The position numbers and the translations under genes are program-made. Below the pieces are notes generated by a model. That model worked only from the letters and a program-made list of their open reading frames with translations. It was not told the origin of the DNA and ran no database searches. Shown here in pieces: positions 58,175 through 64,000 of a DNA stretch of 64,000 nucleotides. Source of the stretch: JANNPJ01 sp965200525 (lineage in GTDB: Bacteria > Actinomycetota > Actinomycetes > Actinomycetales > Kineosporiaceae); contig OZ241368.1 in the NCBI GenBank assembly GCA_965200525.1, positions 930,001 through 994,000 of the forward strand. The letters run 5' to 3'. Position 1 is the first letter of the stretch, and every line of letters begins with the position of its first letter.

Positions 58175-61090
58175 ATGCGCGACAAGACCGAGCGACCGGC
58201 AATAGCCTTGGACAAACCTCTCAGGCGCCGTCGTGATGTCCGCGATCCCATCCGTGCACGAGGCCGAAACGAGGCATCAGTGAGTAGTTCGCCCCCCTCC
58301 CGGAAGGACGTCCGCCGGGCCGAGAAGAGCCGCCGGGCCGCTCGACGGGGTCGAGGCGCGGCCAACCTGGCCTACGCCCCGATCGTGATCGTGGGCGTGA
58401 TCGCCGCCGTCGCCTTCTCGGGCAAGCTGCCCGACCTCGGCCGGACCAGCCCAGTCAGTGCGGCCGAGGTGGTGGTCAAGGACTCGATGAGCCGCTCGGT
58501 CAAGGGCGGCTGGGGCGTCGCCGACGTCGGTGGCGGCTACACCCTCTCACTGCCGGCGGCGGCCTCGGTCTCCCACGGAGCAGCCGAGCTGCGGCTGAAC
58601 ACCCCCGGCGGCTCGGTGTCGGCCGTGCTGGCCCAGACGCGCACCCTCGACGCCGTCACCCGGACCGTGCTCTCGGTTCCGACCCTGCCGAACTCCGGCG
58701 GCGGCGTGTACGCCTCGCTGCTGATCCGCCGCCAGACCAACCGCGACAGCTACCGGGCCAAGGTGCAGATCCTGCCCAGCGGTGAATCGCGACTGACCTT
58801 CGCCCGGCAGGTCAACGGGGTCGAGACCACCGTCGGCCCCTCGGTCACGCTGCCCGGGCACCTGAAGTCCGGGCAGAAGCTCACCCTCGAGGCGCAGGCC
58901 GTGGGCACCAGCCCGGTCGTGCTGCACAGCCGGGCCTGGATCGGCGGTGGCAACGGCCCGGCCTGGAACCTCAGCACCCAGGACACGTCGCCCCAGGCGA
59001 TCGACGCGGCCGGTTCGGTCGGCCTGATGGCCTACCTCTCCTCCGGCAGCCGGCCGAGCACCGTCGCCTTCGACAGCCTCGGTTCCGCGTCGCAGCCGGC
59101 GACCACGGTGCCGGATCCCAAGCCGACCACGACCCGGCCGACGCCGAGCCCCAGCTCGACGCCGATCCCGAGCCAGAGCCCCACCCCGGGCGCGACCTCC
59201 AGCACCAAGCCGTCCACCACGCCGTCCACCCCGGGCACCACGCCGTCCACCCCCGCCACCACGCCGTCCACCCCGGCCACCACGCCGTCCACCCCGGCCA
59301 CCACCCCGACGCCCACCCCGACGGCGACCGACCCCGGCCCGGGCACCGACCCGAGCCCGGGCGGCGGCACCGGGGCCGGGCGGGCCGCGGCGAACGCCGG
59401 CTCGGCCGCCGTCGGCACCACCAACTACCCGGTGCCGGCCAACGCGGTCGTGGTGTCGCCGAACGGCTCGGACAGCGCCGCCGGCACGCTCGGCGCGCCG
59501 GTCCGGTCGATCGCCCGGGCCATCTCGATCGCCGCCAGTGGCCAGACCGTCGTGGTCCGGGCCGGCAGCTACCACGAGAGCCTGACCATCCCGGCCAACA
59601 AGCAGCTGACCCTGCAGTCGTACCCGAAGGAGGCGGTCTGGCTCGACGGCAGCACCTCCCTGGGTGACTGGAAGTCCTCGGGCAAGACCTGGGTCAGGGA
59701 CGGCTGGAACACGCAGTTCGACTCCACCCCGTGCTTCACCGCCAGCGCCTGCTCCACCGCGGACGCCTTCGTCTTCGTCGGCAGCGACTACCCGATGGCG
59801 GCCCACCCGGACCAGGTCTGGGTGGACGGCACGAGCCTCCAGCAGGTGGCTCAGCCAGGTCAGGTCGGCCCCGGCACCTTCGCCGTCGACTACGGCGCCC
59901 AGCGGCTGACCATCGGCACCGACCCGGGCGGCAAGGATGTCCGGGCCGGCGACCTGGCCGAGGCGCTGTCGATCCGCTCCAGCGGCTCGGTGGTACGAGG
60001 CATCGGGGTCCGCCGCTACGGCACCCCGCTCCCCAAGATCGCCGCGGTCAAGGCCGACGCCACCAACGTCACGGTCGAGAACATGGTGATCACCAACAAC
60101 GCCACCACCGGGATCAGCTTCACCAAGGCGAACGACACGGCCCGGAACATCACCGCCAACAACAACGGCATGCTCGGCATCCTGGCCAACTACGCCGACG
60201 GCCTGAAGGTGCTCGACTCCCGGGCCGACCGGAACAACGTGGAGCATTTCCGGGCCGCACCGGTGGCGGGCGGGATCAAGATCACCCGCAGTCGGGGGAT
60301 CCAGGTCGCGGACAGCCATTTCGGCAACAACTACGCGACCGGCGTCTGGTTCGACGAGTCGGTCTACGACATCGACCTGGTCTCCAACGACATCGTCGAC
60401 AACGGTAACCACGGCGCCTCCCTGGAGCTGAGCGCCAAGGCGGTGGTCGCGGACAACCTGATCAGCGGCAACGCCGGAGTCGGCTTGAAGGTGAACGACA
60501 CCAACCAGGTGCAGATCTGGAACAACACCTTCGTCGGCAGCAACCGGACCATCTGGATCGTGCAGGACGCCCGTATCGCCAGCAACCTGTCCAACGCCGG
60601 CCACGACCCCCGGCAGCCGCTGCCCGACCCGACGATGACCTGGCTGACCGGCGATGTCACCCAGGCCAACAACATCTTCAGCTACCCGGGCGACGCCTCC
60701 CCCTGCGTCCTGTGTGTGGACGACGCCACCCACAAGCGCTCGGCCGAGACGATGAAGGTGACGTCGAACGGCAACCTCTACAACCGGTCGTCGGCGGCCA
60801 GCTCCCGGCAGCTCATCACCTGGTCGACCGGGGCGGGCAACCCGAAGGTGTTCAGCTCGGTCGCGGCCTTCCGGGCCGCCACCGGCCAGGACGCCGGCTC
60901 GTCCGAGGTGAACGGTTCGCCGTACGTCAGTACCACCGGTGGTGTGGTGACCCAGCCGCAGGCCAAGGTGGCTGCCGCTGCCGCTGCCGACGCCCCGGCC
61001 GGGGTCGCCGTCCAGCCTCTGCCCAAGGACGTCGCGGACGCCACCGACCGCCCGGTCGGGGCCCGCAAGCTGGGGATCTGGACCGACTGA
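58175..61090 (+). CDS. Membrane-anchored/secreted beta-helix surface protein with shared N-terminal domain
   Basis: 971 residues. A long basic N-terminus, a hydrophobic segment (LAYAPIVIVGVIAAVAFSG, about 66-84) acting as signal or anchor; the shared domain (about 98-305: DSMSRSVKGGWGVADVGGGYTL...) also found at the C-terminus of the 1191-aa protein; a Thr/Ser/Pro linker with TTPSTPA repeats (308-415); then a right-handed parallel beta-helix (about 423-820) starting VVVSPNGSDSAAGTLGAPVRSI with typical Asn-rich turns, as in polysaccharide lyases and epimerases. Catalytic residues cannot be assigned. ATG 58175 has GGAG 7 bases upstream; GTG 58280 is an alternative. Possibly a matrix polysaccharide-modifying enzyme. 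Confidence 0.82.
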   Translation: MRDKTERPAIALDKPLRRRRDVRDPIRARGRNEASVSSSPPSRKDVRRAEKSRRAARRGRGAANLAYAPIVIVGVIAAVAFSGKLPDLGRTSPVSAAEVVVKDSMSRSVKGGWGVADVGGGYTLSLPAAASVSHGAAELRLNTPGGSVSAVLAQTRTLDAVTRTVLSVPTLPNSGGGVYASLLIRRQTNRDSYRAKVQILPSGESRLTFARQVNGVETTVGPSVTLPGHLKSGQKLTLEAQAVGTSPVVLHSRAWIGGGNGPAWNLSTQDTSPQAIDAAGSVGLMAYLSSGSRPSTVAFDSLGSASQPATTVPDPKPTTTRPTPSPSSTPIPSQSPTPGATSSTKPSTTPSTPGTTPSTPATTPSTPATTPSTPATTPTPTPTATDPGPGTDPSPGGGTGAGRAAANAGSAAVGTTNYPVPANAVVVSPNGSDSAAGTLGAPVRSIARAISIAASGQTVVVRAGSYHESLTIPANKQLTLQSYPKEAVWLDGSTSLGDWKSSGKTWVRDGWNTQFDSTPCFTASACSTADAFVFVGSDYPMAAHPDQVWVDGTSLQQVAQPGQVGPGTFAVDYGAQRLTIGTDPGGKDVRAGDLAEALSIRSSGSVVRGIGVRRYGTPLPKIAAVKADATNVTVENMVITNNATTGISFTKANDTARNITANNNGMLGILANYADGLKVLDSRADRNNVEHFRAAPVAGGIKITRSRGIQVADSHFGNNYATGVWFDESVYDIDLVSNDIVDNGNHGASLELSAKAVVADNLISGNAGVGLKVNDTNQVQIWNNTFVGSNRTIWIVQDARIASNLSNAGHDPRQPLPDPTMTWLTGDVTQANNIFSYPGDASPCVLCVDDATHKRSAETMKVTSNGNLYNRSSAASSRQLITWSTGAGNPKVFSSVAAFRAATGQDAGSSEVNGSPYVSTTGGVVTQPQAKVAAAAAADAPAGVAVQPLPKDVADATDRPVGARKLGIWTD
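59216..59300. repeat. 21-bp tandem repeat coding TTPSTPA linker
   Basis: Four 21-bp units (ACCACGCCGTCCACCCCGGC type) in frame in the beta-helix protein gene, between the shared domain and the beta-helix. Confidence 0.8.
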
Positions 61091-61098
61091 GGCCAGGC

Positions 61099-61171
61099 GT
61101 TCAGCCCGCCGGCTGAACCCCGAACCGGCAAGGCGTTGCCCGGCCACTCAATGACGAGGGCCGGGCAACGC
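61099..61171. terminator. Double hairpin between convergent genes
   Basis: First GTTCAGCC (61099-61106) / GGCTGAAC (61111-61118), 4-base loop; then a 13-bp perfect stem GCGTTGCCCGGCC (61133-61145) / GGCCGGGCAACGC (61159-61171), extendable by three pairs and followed by TTTG. A further half copy (GCCGGGCAATGCTTG) follows near 61189. It separates the beta-helix gene from the convergent acyltransferase gene and would stop both. Confidence 0.75.
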
Positions 61172-61208
61172 TTTGTCCGCCCGGTGTGAGCCGGGCAATG
61201 CTTGTCGT

Positions 61209-62375
61209 TCAGGCCCAGCGGCGGCGGATCCAGCGCTCCAGGGGATGCTCGATCACGGTGTAGGCGACGGCCGAGAGGGCGGTGCTGGCCACCAGCACCC
61301 CGATCAGGACGGCGGCGTTCGACACCGGGCCGCCGGTCGGCAGCGAGTCGCCGGAGAGCTTCTCGATCACGTCGATCAGCAGCAGGTGAGTCATGTAGGC
61401 CGCGAACGACCAGGTACCGAGCCGGACCATCCACCGGCCGGCGAAGAACGACGGCACCCGGTCGAGGTCACCGGCCGCGGCCACCACGATCAGGGCCGCG
61501 TAGAACGGGAGCATCACCAGTGCGGCGGCCGGCCGGGGCAACGAGACGCTGCCGGCCACGTGGGCCACGTAGGCGGCGTTGATCAGCATCGCCAGGCCCA
61601 GCCCGGCGATCACGATCACCAGTCCCGCCCACGGCGGCAGCTTCGGGCGCCAGCCCTGGCGCATGGCCAGGGCCAGGCATATCCCGATCACGAACTCCAG
61701 CACCCGGTAGGCCGGGAAGTAGTACAGGATCGCCACGGCCGACTTGCCCCAGCCGACGTAGATCACAGTCGGCACCGCCGCGAGCACGGCGAAACAGGCT
61801 GCGGCGACGACGAACAGCCGCCCCACCCGGAGCCGGGCCAGCGGCAGGATCAGCAGCGGGAACAGGGCGTAGAAGAACGCCTCGCAGGACAGCGACCAGC
61901 CCGGCGCGTTCAGGGCGAAGACCACGGAACTGTCGCTCGACCAGGCATGAAGTAACAGGGCCCCGAGGACGACGGTGACGACGTCCACGTTGCGGCCGAG
62001 CCAGATCATCAGGGGCACAGCCAGCAGCCAGGTGATGATGTAGAGCGGGTAGATCCGGGCGAACCGGCGGACCCAGAACTCCCGCGGCGTGCGACCCGGC
62101 TGCCAGGACCAGGCCAGCACGAACCCGGACAGGGTGAAGAAGAACGCCACCCCGGTGTAGCCGATGGTCGCCAACGGCCGCACCAGGGGCAGGTCGACCA
62201 TGCCGTCCGGGTGGTTCGGGTTGTTCACCGCGTGATGGATCACCACCAGCATCGCCGCGAGGTAGCGCAGGCCGGTCAGCGAGTCGAGCCGGACCAGACC
62301 CCGGGTCGGCCCCCCGGTCGCGGCCGGGCCGGGCCCCGCCGACGGAACTGGATCCGTGCGGGTGGGCTCGGTCAT
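61209..62375 (-). CDS. Acyltransferase family 3 membrane protein
   Basis: 388 residues, about ten TM helices. Family start RLDSLTGLRYLAAMLVVIHH with the catalytic His, then FFFTLSGFVLAWSW and RRFARIYPLYIITWLL. Probably O-acylates (for example acetylates) the surface polysaccharide made by this cluster. ATG at 62375 overlaps the stop of the upstream ligase/polymerase gene by four bases. Confidence 0.9.
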   Translation of the reverse strand: MTEPTRTDPVPSAGPGPAATGGPTRGLVRLDSLTGLRYLAAMLVVIHHAVNNPNHPDGMVDLPLVRPLATIGYTGVAFFFTLSGFVLAWSWQPGRTPREFWVRRFARIYPLYIITWLLAVPLMIWLGRNVDVVTVVLGALLLHAWSSDSSVVFALNAPGWSLSCEAFFYALFPLLILPLARLRVGRLFVVAAACFAVLAAVPTVIYVGWGKSAVAILYYFPAYRVLEFVIGICLALAMRQGWRPKLPPWAGLVIVIAGLGLAMLINAAYVAHVAGSVSLPRPAAALVMLPFYAALIVVAAAGDLDRVPSFFAGRWMVRLGTWSFAAYMTHLLLIDVIEKLSGDSLPTGGPVSNAAVLIGVLVASTALSAVAYTVIEHPLERWIRRRWA

Positions 62376-63997
62376 TCGTCCTCATTCGCGGAAAGGGCCG
62401 GCCCGATCACCGACGGTCCGGTCGGCGGTGGCTGGACCGGCGGGTTCTTGCGGTTTTGACCCATCATGATCGGCACCGTCGGAGGGGCCGCCACGATCCG
62501 CGGAACCGGCGTGATCGGTGGCGGGTCGGGGGCCTCGCCGTCGGCCCGGTCGTGGGAATGGCCGACCGCCTGATCGGCGGCCAGGGCAGACGTGATCCGG
62601 GCGATCGGGGTCGTCGGTGGGGAACTGAAGGTCGGCGAGATCCGGCTGACCGGAACCGTGGGCGGAGCCGTCGTGAACGAGCCGGCCGGGACCGGCACCC
62701 GGTCGCTGAACTGAGGCCGTTCGGCCAGCAGGATCGGGTTCCACTGGGCGCTGGCCTCGGCCGCGGAGCGCACGAACGGCCGGTGCCGGCCCGGTGCCGG
62801 CGCCTGCGGTTTGGTCCGGCGCAGCACCAGCAACCAGCCGATGCTGAGGAACGTCCAGGTGGAGGCCACGTTGGACACGGCCCCGGGGCCGGCGAAGAAG
62901 ACCCCGTTCACCTGGATCAGGACGAAGATGGCGATCAGCAGCACCCGGTCGATCGCATAGCCCTCGACCAGCGTGAACGGCAGCCGGACCAGACCGACGA
63001 TCAGGGCGATCACCATGATCAGCCAAACCGCCAGGCCGACCAGGCCGAGGTCGACGGTCACGTTGATGACCGCGTTGTGCCCACCGCCGAGCCCGATCGT
63101 GGCCTGGAAGATGCCCTGCGAGGCACCGGTTCCGTAGCCGAAGATCGGTTGCAGCCGGATCGCCTCGTAGGCCACTGCCCACAGGTCGGTCCGGGAGTTG
63201 AGGCTGCCCAGCTGGGCCGCCGACTCGCCCCGGGCGAAGTAGGTGCCGATCGCGCTCCAGGCGGTCAGGTAGACCACGGTCCCGCCGAGGGCGAGCCCGG
63301 CCAGCAGCTCGAGCTTGCGCTGACCCCGCCGGTAGACCCACTGGGTGGCGAACAACCCGGCCAGGGCGCCGAGCACGGCCGACCGCGTCCTGGTGGCCAG
63401 CAGGCCCCAGGTCACGATGAACAGCAGCGCGGTGTAGACCCACGGCGACCACTGCGGCCCGGGCCGGTCCTGCCGCATGACCAGATACACGAACGCCAGG
63501 ACGACGGCGATCCCGACGAAGACCCCGGCCACCGCCGGGTGGATGGCCAGCCAGGTGAACCGCCCGATCTGCAGCGGGGACACCGGCCGGGAGGGCCGGG
63601 CGATCCCGTAGAGCACCGAGACCGCCACCAGGACCATGAACCCGTGGGCGAACCGGTGCAGGTCGGCCCGGGTCGCGTGATTGGCGACAGCCCAGGTCAG
63701 ACCGCCGAGGATGAGCATCTCGACGACTCGGACGGCGCCGAAGGTCGGGTACGGGGTGTAGCCGACCGAGAGCGTCAGCAGGCCCAGGTAGGCCCCGGCG
63801 CTGAGCAGCTGGACCGGCACCCGGGTGGCTCGCGGCGGCGTCGCCCGGACCAGCAGCAAGTAGAGCGCCACCGCCCCGTAGAGACCGAGCTCGAGCAGGA
63901 TGAACGCGTCCGGCTTGCCGGAGATCGAGTCCTCCGTGCTGCGGGTCCGGAACTTGTAGTCACTGCCGATGAACAGGGCCAGACCACAGAGAGTCAC
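62372..63997 (-). CDS. O-antigen ligase/polymerase-family membrane protein (5-prime end may lie outside)
   Basis: At least 541 residues, with about 11-12 TM helices and the large external loop of the Wzy/WaaL family. The family segment RTRSAVLGALAGLF and the loop SRTDLWAVAYEAIRLQPIFGYGTGAS (Arg and the Pro-x-FGYG block) identify it; it would polymerise or transfer polysaccharide repeat units outside the membrane. The cytoplasmic C-terminus (about 405-541) is hydrophilic with four imperfect PPT(V/T)P(V/I)xRI motifs. A GTG at 63997 could be the start, but the frame stays open to the window edge, so the gene may be truncated. Coupled to the acyltransferase gene. Confidence 0.85.
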   Translation of the reverse strand: MTLCGLALFIGSDYKFRTRSTEDSISGKPDAFILLELGLYGAVALYLLLVRATPPRATRVPVQLLSAGAYLGLLTLSVGYTPYPTFGAVRVVEMLILGGLTWAVANHATRADLHRFAHGFMVLVAVSVLYGIARPSRPVSPLQIGRFTWLAIHPAVAGVFVGIAVVLAFVYLVMRQDRPGPQWSPWVYTALLFIVTWGLLATRTRSAVLGALAGLFATQWVYRRGQRKLELLAGLALGGTVVYLTAWSAIGTYFARGESAAQLGSLNSRTDLWAVAYEAIRLQPIFGYGTGASQGIFQATIGLGGGHNAVINVTVDLGLVGLAVWLIMVIALIVGLVRLPFTLVEGYAIDRVLLIAIFVLIQVNGVFFAGPGAVSNVASTWTFLSIGWLLVLRRTKPQAPAPGRHRPFVRSAAEASAQWNPILLAERPQFSDRVPVPAGSFTTAPPTVPVSRISPTFSSPPTTPIARITSALAADQAVGHSHDRADGEAPDPPPITPVPRIVAAPPTVPIMMGQNRKNPPVQPPPTGPSVIGPALSANEDE

Positions 63998-64000
63998 CCA

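Noticed and set aside
58547..61147. 866-codon open frame on the minus strand
   Set aside because: Antisense to the beta-helix protein; contains long Gly/Arg runs opposite the Pro/Thr linker and no motif.

Overview
The window is 64 kb of very GC-rich DNA with dense genes, many GTG starts and frequent 4-bp ATGA/GTGA gene overlaps. Together with an IdeR-type iron box, a DUF3099 protein, a CGNR regulator and a mycobacterial-style dihydrolipoyl dehydrogenase, this points to a filamentous or soil actinomycete. The genus cannot be read from the sequence; a Kineosporiales/Frankiales/Nakamurellales-like lineage is only a guess. No rRNA, tRNA, insertion sequence, phage or CRISPR array was seen.

Layout. 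(1) 1-15.1 kb holds housekeeping and mixed genes: ModC-like molybdate ATPase overlapping a molybdenum oxidoreductase, a first tyrosine autokinase of the exopolysaccharide type, methyltransferase, FBP-type zinc protein, a CGNR regulator divergent from an EamA exporter around a strong palindrome, argJ, prfC, a membrane-anchored discoidin-like protein, a four-domain HicB/HTH/MEDS/ATPase protein, lpd and alkB. (2) 15.2-33.6 kb is a glucan or glucoside utilisation island: a LacI-type regulator, a Dpp/Opp-type ABC transporter and a GH1 beta-glucosidase in one leftward unit, a second LacI-type regulator, a 1206-residue secreted multidomain glycosidase, a second GH1 enzyme, and a GH13 trehalose-synthase-like enzyme. 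Six copies of one palindrome (GGAGAGCGCTCTCC type) are scattered over the promoters here. One of them overlaps the probable leaderless promoter of the second LacI gene, so these genes look like one local regulon. A second operator type (GGAAGCGGTTCC-like) is stacked in front of the first LacI gene. (3) 33.6-41.2 kb is mixed: DUF4331 protein, siderophore-interacting protein with an iron box, acyltransferase, methyltransferase, secreted HNH nuclease, lipoprotein, ATP-grasp protein.

(4) 41.2-64 kb is an exopolysaccharide / cell-surface region running off the right edge. It holds a second tyrosine autokinase with a long DQY-repeat tail, a low-molecular-weight tyrosine phosphatase, glgB, the four dTDP-rhamnose genes (rfbD, rfbB, rfbC, rfbA), a DUF1972-type glycosyltransferase, a 1191-residue secreted beta-propeller/LamG/PKD protein, a Wzz/kinase homologue whose Walker A is destroyed, a 971-residue beta-helix protein, an acyltransferase and an O-antigen-ligase-like polymerase or ligase. 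The two large surface proteins share the same roughly 200-residue domain, at the C-terminus of one and the N-terminus of the other.

How the parts may work together (inference): the sugar island would let the cell cut beta-glucans outside, import short glucosides through a peptide-type ABC transporter and hydrolyse them inside, under two LacI repressors. The right-hand region would build, export and decorate a rhamnose-containing surface polysaccharide, with phosphotyrosine control by two active-looking kinases, one phosphatase and one probable pseudokinase.
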